Below are positions 6,863 through 15,033 of a stretch of DNA of 37,617 bases, one piece after another; position 1 is the first letter of the stretch; the number at the start of each line of letters is the position of its first letter. Source of the DNA: an uncultured Lachnospiraceae bacterium (lineage in GTDB: Bacteria; Bacillota; Clostridia; Lachnospirales; Lachnospiraceae); assembly GCA_910585215.1 (NCBI GenBank), contig CAJUDQ010000032.1, positions 1-37,617 on the forward strand, in the 5' to 3' direction. The translations under genes were made by a program, and so were the position numbers. The notes under the pieces were generated by a model. The model was not told where the DNA came from. It saw only the letters and a list, made by a program, of their open reading frames with translations, and did not search any database.

Positions 6863-7368
6863 ACAAAAAATCAAAACAGAAGAATGAGATAGATATTCAA
6901 TATGATAAAGATGAAATACACGAGATTGTAAAATGTCTCATTCCATTTTGTATATTGGTAGCTGGCTTGACATTATTTACAGCAGCTAACATAATATGCT
7001 ACTTTTTATATGGAAAGTTCATAAAACAAATTTTCGATGGCTATTTTTTGATGTTTCTTATGGGTTCTGTTATAACAATAGAACAATTATTTTTTGAACA
7101 ACTTTTTTATGAAGCAATACAGTTTCAAGTTAGGTTGAAGAAAGCAGAATTGAGAAAATTTGTAAGCGATATATTTTTAATAACCGCAAATATCATAATG
7201 CTGGTAATACAACATTACGGAGATTTTTTAAATCAGGAAATTCTTATAAAAATTAGTCATATTTTTTATTTTTTAGGACTGATAGAAACAGGAAGGTGGT
7301 GTCTTTTTTATATTCAAATAGATGAAAAAATGCGTATAAAACAAAAAAAGAGAGGTGCGAAAAAATGA
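6859..7368 (+). CDS. Four-helix membrane protein of unknown function
   Basis: 169 residues with a charged N-terminus and about four hydrophobic segments (about residues 27-50, 58-80, 97-115 and 130-148), the cytoplasmic parts being rich in lysine. Overlaps of 4 bases with both neighbours (ATGA at each junction) indicate translational coupling. No family is recognised. Confidence 0.65.
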   Translation: MNKKSKQKNEIDIQYDKDEIHEIVKCLIPFCILVAGLTLFTAANIICYFLYGKFIKQIFDGYFLMFLMGSVITIEQLFFEQLFYEAIQFQVRLKKAELRKFVSDIFLITANIIMLVIQHYGDFLNQEILIKISHIFYFLGLIETGRWCLFYIQIDEKMRIKQKKRGAKK

Positions 7369-8057
7369 ATGAACTTGAGAGAGTGAAAGAAAAAAATGAA
7401 ATCACGAAAGAAGTTTTAAGAAGCCTGAAGATGGCTCTTGCAATACCTGATTTTTCAGGAATCAGAGGCGGCGTTCCTGTGGAACTGGCGGCAGAGGTAA
7501 TGGGAAAGGAAGTAGATTATATCAAGCAGGGAATAAGAGAAGAGTGGCTTCCAATCGGTGTGTATGGTGTATATACAGCTGATAAACGGAAAGAGTATTA
7601 TATCAGTCCCAAACTTTTCTGGGAGTTTACAGGTTATAGATTTAGGCAGAACCAGAAAACAGATAAGAATGGAGCAGTCAAAAAAGCAGATAAGCTGAAT
7701 GAACAGACTGTATCGGAATTACCTTGTATTCTGCAAAATCTTGAAAACCTGCTTTTTATTATTGACCAGCTTTTATGTACGAATTTGTCGGATATTATGA
7801 AATCTGATGATATTCACTGGGACCATTATTTTTTTATTATGATGTCTGTAAATTTATGTGGATATTATCTGGATTCTGCAAATGGGCAGTTAAAAGATAT
7901 TTCCGATGAACAGACAGATATGGAGCCTGTATTTTTCTGGATTGAAAAAATGAAAAGAATATTTGACATTATTTCCGATGCTTTAGAAGTGTATATGTTT
8001 CCAAATACAATAAGAGATACTATTAATATTTGTCGTGACTACCTAAATCAAATATAA
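7365..8057 (+). CDS. Hypothetical protein with N-terminal helix-turn-helix-like domain
   Basis: 230 residues. The first 100 (MALAIPDFSGIRGGVPVELA followed by AEVMGKEVDYIKQGI...WLPIG) look like a small DNA-binding or excisionase-type winged fold of a kind seen in Clostridial mobile elements: a sequence of vPvelaAevmGk-x-i-x-GI, then a beta hairpin and YYISPKLFWEFTG. The C-terminal 110 residues are helical and unrecognised. It is a candidate excisionase-like or structural factor, but that is inference. Confidence 0.6.
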   Translation: MNELERVKEKNEITKEVLRSLKMALAIPDFSGIRGGVPVELAAEVMGKEVDYIKQGIREEWLPIGVYGVYTADKRKEYYISPKLFWEFTGYRFRQNQKTDKNGAVKKADKLNEQTVSELPCILQNLENLLFIIDQLLCTNLSDIMKSDDIHWDHYFFIMMSVNLCGYYLDSANGQLKDISDEQTDMEPVFFWIEKMKRIFDIISDALEVYMFPNTIRDTINICRDYLNQI

Positions 8058-8090
8058 GTAAATTAAACAAAGTGGAATGGTGGTAGAAAT

Positions 8091-8429
8091 ATGGATAAAA
8101 AAAATTTTGAATGGCTGCGTGCGGATGTCAACAAGATGGCCATTGCGTTTCGCCAGATAGAAAAAATGGATACTGCCATATTATCAGATTTTGGGAAATC
8201 AGCCTGCAGGGTTTATATTTTGCTGGAGCAGCTTGCAGCAAGAGCTGAAAATAAAACAGATTTTAGAAATGAGATTGAAAAGGAGATTATTCAGGCAAGA
8301 AAACCAGTTTTTCAAGAGGAAGAGAGAAGGTTGGGAATAAATGAAATTTGTCTATTAGAAGATTATTTGAAGCAGAATTTTAACCCGCTGGATGAAGTGC
8401 CTCAATTGGCAAAAGTCAGACAAGCATAA
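8091..8429 (+). CDS. Hypothetical helical protein
   Basis: 112 residues, start by GGTGG upstream. Predicted mainly helical with no membrane segment or recognised motif. It lies 18 bp before the ParM-like gene and may share its operon. Confidence 0.6.
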   Translation: MDKKNFEWLRADVNKMAIAFRQIEKMDTAILSDFGKSACRVYILLEQLAARAENKTDFRNEIEKEIIQARKPVFQEEERRLGINEICLLEDYLKQNFNPLDEVPQLAKVRQA

Positions 8430-8447
8430 AAAGGAAAAGGAGACATT

Positions 8448-9296
8448 ATGACAGAAAAAAAGATTGAAAAAATTGGCATAGACCACGGTTTTCGCAACAT
8501 GAAAACCAGAAATTGTATCTTTGATACAGCATTATCAAAATTGCCGCAGAAGCCTGATGATTTGGAAGGCGTACTGGAATATAACAATGAATATTACTGT
8601 ATTTATGGCAGGAGGGTTACATCTGTAGATACACATAATAAGGCGGACAGTGATGAATTTTATCTGCTGACATTAGCAGCTATCGCAAAAGAGCTGAGGG
8701 CAAGAAAGACACACAGAGCATGCCTCTATCTGTCTGTAGGTCTTCCGCAAAAATGGTATTTTTCCCAGAGAGAGGCATTTGTAAACATGCTGCAGAAAGA
8801 GAAAGAATTACAGTTTCGATTTGAAGGAGATGAGATGGTGGTAATTGTGGATATTGGAGGGGAAACATTAGATATTATTCCAGTAGATTCTATCCGAATC
8901 CAGCGTGATGAATGCCGGATTGAGACGAAAGCGGGCATATGGCTGACAAGAACTATAGCAGAAAGGATTAATGCAGAACTTTATGAGGATATACCAGAAG
9001 CAAAGATTCTTCAGTATCTTTTGAAAGGAAGCAGGGAAAACCAGCCTGCGAATAAATATGAAGAAATAATGCGGGATACAGCTGTGGAATATTGCAGCCA
9101 GGTATACCGGATTTTGAAAGAGTACAAGCTTAACCCGTTGGTTGTACCAGTAATATTTGCCGGCGGAGGGGCTGGCATTATCAAAAGATTTGGGGAATAC
9201 AATCCTAAAATGACAGATTTTATAGAGGACCTGAAAGCAAATGCCATAGGATATGAATATCTGGATGAACTCTATTATGCAAGAAAGCAGGGGTAA
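8448..9296 (+). CDS. parM: ParM/StbA-like actin-fold segregation ATPase
   Basis: 282 residues with AAGGAG before the ATG. Actin-fold signatures are present: phosphate-1 loop IGIDHGFRNMKT (about 9-20), phosphate-2 loop VVIVDIGGETLDII (131-144) and adenosine motif VIFAGGGAGII (235-245). ParM-type filaments push plasmid copies apart when bound to ParR on a centromere. It is shorter than the roughly 320 residues of typical ParM; the stretch before the phosphate-2 loop seems to lack the usual 30-40 residues. The next gene, one base downstream, encodes a ParR-like protein, giving a classical parMR order. No obvious iterons lie directly upstream. Confidence 0.85.
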   Translation: MTEKKIEKIGIDHGFRNMKTRNCIFDTALSKLPQKPDDLEGVLEYNNEYYCIYGRRVTSVDTHNKADSDEFYLLTLAAIAKELRARKTHRACLYLSVGLPQKWYFSQREAFVNMLQKEKELQFRFEGDEMVVIVDIGGETLDIIPVDSIRIQRDECRIETKAGIWLTRTIAERINAELYEDIPEAKILQYLLKGSRENQPANKYEEIMRDTAVEYCSQVYRILKEYKLNPLVVPVIFAGGGAGIIKRFGEYNPKMTDFIEDLKANAIGYEYLDELYYARKQG

Positions 9297-9297
9297 G

Positions 9298-9687
9298 ATG
9301 GAAGAGAAAAAAGGAAAAGACATATATTCTTATATACTCCGGTTCAATAGGGAATTCGAGCGTGACCGTCAGGCATTGGATAAAATTATGCAGTTCTGCG
9401 AGGTTACGGGTATGACAATGCGGGATGTGATTCTTCTGATACTTTCCGTAGTGGACATTTCTGCTTTACAAAAAAATATTTGTTCTTTTTCTTTAAATGT
9501 TACTGCAGAAGAGCAAGCTATGGAGAAAGGTAATGAGAAAAAAGCTGGTGGAAAGCCAAACGATAAGCCTGTTTATGAAAAATGGCAGGAAGAGGAAACG
9601 GAAAAGAATCTGGAGGAAAAAGAAGAAGAGGAAAAAGAGGATTTGTTCTCAAATCCCGAATTTAAAAGGATATTTAGCAATTTTTAG
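9298..9687 (+). CDS. ParR-like partner protein of ParM
   Basis: 129 residues from the ATG at 9298, one base after the parM stop. Residues 6-66 (DIYSYILRFNREFERDRQAL...KIMQFCEVTGMTMRDVILLIL...VDISAL) fit a ribbon-helix-helix ParR-like DNA-binding module; the rest is an acidic, Glu/Lys-rich tail that could contact the filament. A clear second copy of the same domain forms the C-terminus of the replication initiator at 10180-11100. The ParR role is inferred from the fold and from position next to parM. Confidence 0.65.
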   Translation: MEEKKGKDIYSYILRFNREFERDRQALDKIMQFCEVTGMTMRDVILLILSVVDISALQKNICSFSLNVTAEEQAMEKGNEKKAGGKPNDKPVYEKWQEEETEKNLEEKEEEEKEDLFSNPEFKRIFSNF

Positions 9688-9726
9688 TCAAAAGGCAGAC
9701 AAGATATGCCTGAAATGGAGGAATAT

Positions 9727-10134
9727 ATGAATAAAGTGATACTAATGGGGCGTTTTGTGAGGGATGCAGAAGTGAGATACTCCAGCGGAGAAAACTCAAC
9801 AGCAGTAGCAAAATTTACACTGGCAGTAAACAGACGGTTTCAGAGTGAAAAGAATGGACAGACAGCGGATTTTATTAACTGTACTGCTTTTGGAAAAATA
9901 ACGGAAGTAATAGAGAAGCATACTTCTCAGGGAGTGAAAGTAATTGTTGAGGGGCATATGGAAACAGGGAGCTATACAAATAAGGATGGAAATAAAGTAT
10001 ATACAACTCAAGTGATTATAGAAAATATGGAATTTGCAGAGAAAAACAAAGAAGAAAACGGTAAAACTAAGCAGCAAACAGAAGATGAATTTATGAATGT
10101 TTCAGAAGAAGAAAATCAGTTGCCATTTACATAA
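9727..10134 (+). CDS. ssb: Single-stranded DNA-binding protein
   Basis: 135 residues from the ATG at 9727 (GGAGG at 9717-9721). It has the standard OB fold at about residues 1-105: MNKVILMGRFVRDAEVRY, VAKFTLAVNRRF, DFINCTAFGK, VEGHMETGSYTNKDGNKVYT. The C-terminal tip ENQLPFT is a variant of the acidic DDDLPF tail that recruits partner enzymes. It would coat single strands during replication or conjugative transfer. Located between the parMR-like pair and the Rep gene. Confidence 0.95.
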   Translation: MNKVILMGRFVRDAEVRYSSGENSTAVAKFTLAVNRRFQSEKNGQTADFINCTAFGKITEVIEKHTSQGVKVIVEGHMETGSYTNKDGNKVYTTQVIIENMEFAEKNKEENGKTKQQTEDEFMNVSEEENQLPFT

Positions 10135-10179
10135 ATGCGAATAGTTATTTTCAGATAATAGAAAAAAAGGTGATAATTT

Positions 10180-11100
10180 ATGAATGGATTAAAGGCAATA
10201 AAAGGACTTGAAAAGTTATCTTTAAAGGCTAGAAAAATGTTATATATAGTAATATCACAATGTAGACAAAACGACGAGAAATTTTATACTTATGAAATCA
10301 GTATAAAGGAATTTGCGGAAACAATGAACATCACATCAGATACGATATATTCTGAAGCTAACCATATAACAGATGAACTTATATCTAAGGTTTTATATGT
10401 AGCAAAACAAGAAAAGACATTTTCTATTTTTAGCATTTGTGAGTATTATAATGGAATTTTTTGTTTCAAATTGAATCCAGATATGACAACATTTCTTCCA
10501 CAACTAAAAGAAGAATTTTCGAAACCTTTGCTTAAAGATTTTATGAAAATGAAATCCCCATATAGCATTGCTATCTGGCATTTAATGCAGAAGGAAATTT
10601 ATTCACGTAAGCTAAGCCTAACTAATACTATACAGTTTAATTTAACATTAGATGAATTACGGGAAATAACAGGAACACAAGAAAAATTTGCAAAGTTAAG
10701 CAATATTAAACGGTTTGTTTTTGATAAGGCTTTGCGGGAAATCAATGAAAATTGTGGTGTTAAGGTGAGCTATGAAAATATCAAAAAAAGTCGTACAGTG
10801 GTAGGATTCCGATGTTCAGCAGTTTTTGTCAGAACACCTCAACAAGATTTGTATTTATCCAAAGAGCAGGTTATGAAAGATAAGAATATGTATTCCTACA
10901 CTCTCAGATTCGATAAAGATGCAATACTTGACCATCAGGCATTAGATAAGATAACACAATTCTGTGAGCTTACTCATATGTCAAAACATGCTGCAATGAT
11001 GTTTATATTTGCTACTGCTGATATCTCTGCCCTTTATAAAAGTATTTCTTCTTTAACAGTTAGCAAGGAGAAATTACAGGAAGAAAAAGAAAACCTGTAA
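10180..11100 (+). CDS. Rep_3-like replication initiator fused to a ParR-like domain
   Basis: 306 residues. The N-terminal about 215 residues show the twin winged-helix layout of Rep_3/RepB-type plasmid initiators (LKAIKGLEKLSLKARKMLYI, ISIKEFAETMNI, SPYSIAIWHLMQKEIYSRK, FNLTLDELREITG..., IKRFVFDKALREINE). Residues about 235-306 (KNMYSYTLRFDKDAILDHQA..DKITQFCELTHMS..., DISALYKSISS) repeat the ParR-like protein encoded at 9298-9687. Such a fusion could bind the initiator to the same DNA or filament as the partition system. Together with ParM, ParR and SSB it suggests an autonomously replicating stage. Confidence 0.8.
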   Translation: MNGLKAIKGLEKLSLKARKMLYIVISQCRQNDEKFYTYEISIKEFAETMNITSDTIYSEANHITDELISKVLYVAKQEKTFSIFSICEYYNGIFCFKLNPDMTTFLPQLKEEFSKPLLKDFMKMKSPYSIAIWHLMQKEIYSRKLSLTNTIQFNLTLDELREITGTQEKFAKLSNIKRFVFDKALREINENCGVKVSYENIKKSRTVVGFRCSAVFVRTPQQDLYLSKEQVMKDKNMYSYTLRFDKDAILDHQALDKITQFCELTHMSKHAAMMFIFATADISALYKSISSLTVSKEKLQEEKENL

Positions 11101-11159
11101 GAAGGCAGTTAAGAAGAATAAAGGCAGAAAGTAAAATGAAAAATGAAGAGGTAGAAACT

Positions 11160-11960
11160 ATGAATACTATATTGAAATATCCGGGAGCAAAGGCCAGAAT
11201 TGCAGACTGGATATGCAGTTATATACCACAACATGATGTTTATTTAGAACCATTTTTTGGAAGTGGAGCTGTGTTTTTTTGTAAAAAACCTGCCCGAATT
11301 GAGACAATTAATGATTTAGATGGAAACGTTGTAAATTATTTTCGTATGGTCAGGGAACATCCGGAAGAATTGGCACAGTTATTATTGAAAACCCCTTATG
11401 CTCGTGATGAATATAAGGCTTCCTATATAGAAAATAAGAACGATTCTGATATAGAAAAGGCAAGAAAATTTGCAGTACAATGCTGGATGGGATTTGGTTG
11501 TTCAAATAAATATAGAAATGGCTTTAGAAGTAGTCAGCAGAAAACAAGTCCACATATTACAAAGGCATGGAAAGAGTTTCCGGAAAGATTATCAAAGGCA
11601 AGTATTAGACTGACGAATGCTCAGATTGAAAATCTGCCAGCATTAGAATTAATAACCCGGTATTATACCAAAGATGTGTTTATTTATATAGACCCACCGT
11701 ATCTTTATAGTACAAGAAAAAGATATTTATATTTTTATGAAATGGGAGAAGAAAAAGAACATATAAAACTTTTGGAAATATTAATTGGTCATCCGGGAAA
11801 GGTAATGATTTCAGGATATGACAATGATTTATATAATAAATATCTGGCAGGATGGAAAAAAGTACAGAAAAAAACTCAGGCTGAGCAGGGGCTAAGCAGA
11901 ATAGAAACATTATGGATGAATTATGAAGTAGGACAAATGGAATTGGATTTAATAGTATAA
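11160..11960 (+). CDS. DNA adenine methylase (D12 class)
   Basis: N6-adenine methyltransferase of 266 residues. The ATG at 11160 has AGAGGT seven bases upstream and yields the classic opening MNTILKYPGAK; an in-frame ATG at 11136 would add eight residues. Motif X (LKYPGAK), the SAM-binding motif EPFFGSGAVFF (about 32-42), NDLDGNVVNYFR and the catalytic DPPY (178-181) are all present, so it should be active. No restriction partner is nearby, so it is likely an orphan methylase protecting the element or marking its DNA. The target is not readable from sequence. Confidence 0.92.
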   Translation: MNTILKYPGAKARIADWICSYIPQHDVYLEPFFGSGAVFFCKKPARIETINDLDGNVVNYFRMVREHPEELAQLLLKTPYARDEYKASYIENKNDSDIEKARKFAVQCWMGFGCSNKYRNGFRSSQQKTSPHITKAWKEFPERLSKASIRLTNAQIENLPALELITRYYTKDVFIYIDPPYLYSTRKRYLYFYEMGEEKEHIKLLEILIGHPGKVMISGYDNDLYNKYLAGWKKVQKKTQAEQGLSRIETLWMNYEVGQMELDLIV

Positions 11961-11995
11961 GTAAAACAGCAGAGAATGTTAGGAGAAAAAGATTG

Positions 11996-12403
11996 ATGAA
12001 AAAGAAAATTTTATCTGTATTACTGGCGAGTATTTTTACATGCTATGCTCTTACAGGATGTATACGAACGCAGGCACAAAGAGTTTCATACAATTTATCA
12101 CAGGAAGCCGAGAATTTTAACATTGTCCGTCAGCTTACAGTAATTAACTGTATAGAAGGAGACGTATTGTTTCAGATGACAGGAAGAATGTCTATTACAG
12201 CGGATACAGCAGATAACCAGCTTGAGATTATTGTAGAGAATGATGATGATACATATGTGAAGCATTTTGTGGGACTGAGTGATAATGTGACTTATGTTGT
12301 TGAGGACTTGAATCTGGGAGAGAATGATGTTGAAAAATATAAGTATACTTTAAATTTTAATCCCAAGATGTGGGTTCCAGTGAATGTAGATGTAATTGAT
12401 TAG
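11996..12403 (+). CDS. Lipoprotein with phage-type beta-sandwich
   Basis: 135 residues from the ATG at 11996 (AGGAG upstream; a TTG at 11993 is possible). Signal peptide with lipobox L-T-G-C, C22 being the lipidation site. The mature part (VSYNLSQEAENFNIVRQLTV, VLFQMTGRMSI, VKHFVGLSDNVTYVVEDL, FNPKMWVPVNVDV) matches my memory of phage-encoded beta-sandwich lipoproteins. It would be tethered outside the membrane; surface or entry exclusion is a plausible but unproven role. Confidence 0.8.
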   Translation: MKKKILSVLLASIFTCYALTGCIRTQAQRVSYNLSQEAENFNIVRQLTVINCIEGDVLFQMTGRMSITADTADNQLEIIVENDDDTYVKHFVGLSDNVTYVVEDLNLGENDVEKYKYTLNFNPKMWVPVNVDVID

Positions 12404-12472
12404 AAGTAAGCGCTTCATCAGAATATTCTGGTCGGATACTAAGCAACAAGCAGGGCAGGAAAAGAGGAAATT

Positions 12473-13390
12473 ATGGATATATTAAGAAATAAAACACAAT
12501 GTTTTACCATAGTGGACAATCAAATATTGAAAGATAAAAATATGGGACAGCGTGAGCGTGGTATGTATGCAACCTTGTGTTCCCTGCCAGATGGATGGGA
12601 ACTGTCAGTGGCAGGTCTGAATGCAATACTGCCAGATGGAAAGACAGCGATTACAAACTCCCTGAATCTGCTGGAAAAGTATGGGTATCTGACTAGAAAC
12701 CAAAGACGTGTGAGAGGGCGTATTACAGGGACAGAGTGGGAAATCACTGTTCCAAAAAATGTACAGGAAACACAAGATTTTTCAGGAAATATATCAGGGA
12801 CAGGAGAAGGGGCTGCAGTTCTGCTGAACAAAACACAAGGGGTTACGATTGTTAATAACCATATCATCAGAGGCGAATTGTCACTGAAAGAAAGAGGAAT
12901 ATTGATAACACTTCTGTCTCTGCCGAATGGCTGGAGGTTATCTATCAAGGGGCTGGCGTGTGTTATGGCTGACGGGAAACATGCAATCGGACAGGCATTA
13001 AGGCGCTTGGAGGAAAAAGGCTATCTTATACGGCATCAGGCAAGAAATTCAGAAGGAAAAATGACACAAAATATCTGGCAGGTATATGATATGCCTGTCA
13101 ATAAAGAGCATGTAAAAAAAGAAGAAAAGATAGCAACAGGAGAGAAACAGACAGTGGAAAAAGAAGTTCCAGAAGATAGCAAAAGGGAACAGAAAGTGTC
13201 TGTGCTAAGCGGGTTGAGAAAAACTGCAGAAGAGATTTGCAGGTTCTTCCCAAAAAGAGGATTCAGGAAGGAAAAAAGAAAGAACAGGACAAAGAAATCA
13301 GTTTGCCAACAGAGAAGAAAGCAAAAAAAGTGTTGTTCAGGCAGAAAAAAACGGGGACCAGACAAGTCCCTAATAAATGATGACAGTTAA
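12473..13390 (+). CDS. Protein with two tandem replication-initiator-type winged helices
   Basis: 305 residues. Residues 6-91 and 119-203 are recognisable copies of one helix-turn-helix module (NKTQ..TIV.N.I......ERG....L.SLP.GW.LS..GL....DGK.AI...L..LE..GYL.R.Q), the type found in replication-initiator and helix-turn-helix proteins of Clostridial plasmids and ICEs. The C-terminus (about 210-305) is lysine/arginine-rich with cysteines and probably disordered. The two copies imply binding to direct or inverted DNA repeats. It is a DNA-binding replication or regulatory factor; the exact role is open. Confidence 0.7.
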   Translation: MDILRNKTQCFTIVDNQILKDKNMGQRERGMYATLCSLPDGWELSVAGLNAILPDGKTAITNSLNLLEKYGYLTRNQRRVRGRITGTEWEITVPKNVQETQDFSGNISGTGEGAAVLLNKTQGVTIVNNHIIRGELSLKERGILITLLSLPNGWRLSIKGLACVMADGKHAIGQALRRLEEKGYLIRHQARNSEGKMTQNIWQVYDMPVNKEHVKKEEKIATGEKQTVEKEVPEDSKREQKVSVLSGLRKTAEEICRFFPKRGFRKEKRKNRTKKSVCQQRRKQKKCCSGRKKRGPDKSLINDDS

Positions 13391-13571
13391 TTTTATTTTT
13401 TAGCTTGCCGTAACCCGAAAATCGGCAGGTGGAAAACCGGATATAATTAAATACTAAATAATGATAACAATTAAAAGAAAAAAGATAATATTTAAATAAT
13501 ATACATATCTAAATAATTTAGATGCAGAATGGAGGGGTGGCAGGAAAAGTATATAGTATTTGGAGGTGGTT
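13391..13571. other. Intergenic region with a 17-bp palindrome
   Basis: Very AT-rich. ATCTAAAT-A-ATTTAGAT (13507-13523) is a perfect 8-bp inverted repeat ahead of the small membrane-protein cluster and may be an operator. A GC-rich hairpin CTTGCCG / CGGCAGG (13404-13410 / 13423-13429) lies close after the upstream stop but lacks a T-run. Confidence 0.5.
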
Positions 13572-13847
13572 ATGATAGAATTGGCAGGCTTTATTGCTAC
13601 GATTCTTATACTTGCAGTTTCTTTTGGACTTACATGTATGACACATTGTATTTGGTTTTTGATATGTGGAATTGTAGTTTTGATATTGATGTATGGGATT
13701 TTGTTTTTTAATTGTGAGCAAGGTGCTGGTCTTTTAACCCTGATGTTATTAGTAATTTTAGCATTATTTCTTTGGTTGATATGGATTGGTGTGTTTGATG
13801 AATGGGTGATGTTTTATGGATGGGTATGGAGCTGGCATGATGGATAA
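13572..13847 (+). CDS. Small membrane protein, paralog 1 of 3
   Basis: 91 residues from the ATG at 13572 (GGAGGT at 13562-13567). Nearly all hydrophobic, with about three membrane segments. It shares with the proteins at 13883 and 14740 an opening M-(I)E-x-A, a central C-x3-C-I-W-x4-G-I-x2-L-I and a tail I-x-x-x-D-E-W. No known family. A family duplicated in tandem on a mobile element suggests a surface-exclusion, holin-like or transfer role; this is speculation. Confidence 0.65.
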   Translation: MIELAGFIATILILAVSFGLTCMTHCIWFLICGIVVLILMYGILFFNCEQGAGLLTLMLLVILALFLWLIWIGVFDEWVMFYGWVWSWHDG

Positions 13848-13882
13848 AGTTCAGATATGGGATAGGGAATGGAGAAATTATT

Positions 13883-14125
13883 ATGGAATTAGCTATATTG
13901 AGTATTATAATAGTCTGTTTTTTGGTTAGCTGTATTATTGATTGCATCTGTCCTTTGATATGTGGAATTGTATTCTTGATATTAATGTCTGTGTATTTGT
14001 TTATGATTGGATATTTGTCAAAAAATACTGTAATTTTGATAACTTTGGCTATGGTAATTTATTTGATATGTATTTTTTTATGTATATGGATATTAGATGG
14101 CTGGCATGTATTTTGTCTGAAATGA
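13883..14125 (+). CDS. Small membrane protein, paralog 2 of 3
   Basis: 80 residues, two to three membrane segments. Central SCIIDCICPLICGIVFLILM and tail IWILDGWHVF align with the neighbouring paralogs. The ribosome site is a weak GGAG. Its stop is 10 bases before the methylase fragment. Confidence 0.6.
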   Translation: MELAILSIIIVCFLVSCIIDCICPLICGIVFLILMSVYLFMIGYLSKNTVILITLAMVIYLICIFLCIWILDGWHVFCLK

Positions 14126-14135
14126 GGGAAAGATT

Positions 14136-14531
14136 ATGCTGGATTTTGGATATTATAACATGGATTGTATGGAGGGAATGAAGAGCTTCCCAGATAAATA
14201 TTTTGATTTGGCAGTAGTTGATCCAGAGTATGGGTTACAAGAGCATGGAGGCAAAAATAGAAGTACATACGTAGTACAGAAAAATGGTTCCAGAAGTTTT
14301 GTTTCAGATGGACATTACGAAAACAGGGGATGGGATATGCATCCTCCAGACAGAACATATTTTGAAGAATTAATAAGAGTTTCAAAGAATCAGATTATTT
14401 TTGGATGCAACTATTTTGATTTTCCACTTACAGGCGGTCGTATTATATGGGATAAGTGTAATGATGGTTCTGACCAGTCAGGAGCTGAGATTGCTTATAA
14501 TTCAATGAGTAATATACAAAAAGGGGTATGA
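14136..14531 (+). pseudogene. N-terminal half of a DNA methylase with target domain deleted
   Basis: 131 codons starting MLDFGYYNMDCMEGMKSFPD, typical of phage-type beta-class DNA methyltransferases. DPEYG (in VVDPEYGLQEHGG) is the catalytic DPPY-like motif IV with an altered second proline. The frame reaches AYNSMSN, a point where intact relatives continue into the target-recognition region, and then ends. The missing C-terminal half follows in another frame at 14528. An internal deletion that also shifted the frame is the simplest reading. Confidence 0.75.
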
Positions 14532-14704
14532 AACTAATTGATACTCATACAGGCAGTGCAAGCAGTTTAATAGCAGCACACGATGCAGGATTGCATTTTG
14601 TAGGATTTGAAAAGGATAATTATTATTATCAAATATCAAAAAAACGGCTCGATTTACATATGGCACAAATGAATATTATGCAGTTTTTGGAAGAAATGTC
14701 ATGA
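14528..14704 (+). pseudogene. C-terminal piece of the same DNA methylase
   Basis: 58 codons from an ATG that overlaps the preceding stop (ATGA, with AAGGGG upstream). DTHTGSASSLIAAHDAG is the SAM-binding motif I (FxGxG-like), followed by VGFEKDNYYYQISKKRLD, the usual end of beta-class enzymes. With the preceding frame it gives motif IV, then motif I, but without the target-recognition domain between them. Because the overlap would couple translation, a split protein could be made, yet activity without the missing region is doubtful. Confidence 0.7.
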
Positions 14705-14739
14705 CAGAATGGATAAAGTTTAGGAGTGGAGGAAGCATT

Positions 14740-15006
14740 ATGGAATCAGCAGGATTGGGTATTATAGTTTTTGTGTTGATGTCATGTTTTTACATTAGCT
14801 GTTTTACAAACTGTATTTGGTATTTTGTATTTGGGATTATATTTTTAATTATTCTGGCTGTGGTTTTGTTTGTACGTGGTTATTTTGACGGAGATTTTAC
14901 TTTTTGGGTAATTTTATCATTTGTGGTGCTGCTGGTGAGTGTTTTTATATTTATATGGGTATATGATGAATGGGATTTACTTTATTCGACTATATGGAGA
15001 GAGTGA
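14740..15006 (+). CDS. Small membrane protein, paralog 3 of 3
   Basis: 88 residues from the ATG at 14740, supported by GGAGG at 14728-14732 (a longer frame from 14701 has no site). Three hydrophobic segments; SCFTNCIWYFVFGIIFLII and IWVYDEWDLLY align with paralogs 1 and 2. It is separated from them by the methylase remnant, so the cluster was either invaded by the methylase or duplicated around it. Confidence 0.65.
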   Translation: MESAGLGIIVFVLMSCFYISCFTNCIWYFVFGIIFLIILAVVLFVRGYFDGDFTFWVILSFVVLLVSVFIFIWVYDEWDLLYSTIWRE

Positions 15007-15033
15007 AGGGCTTAATAAAAAGTGAGGTTAAAG

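Noticed and set aside
13404..13429. GC-rich hairpin resembling the one at 26941
   Set aside because: It shares GCCGTAAC with the later terminator but has no T-run on either strand nearby, so it is not called a terminator.
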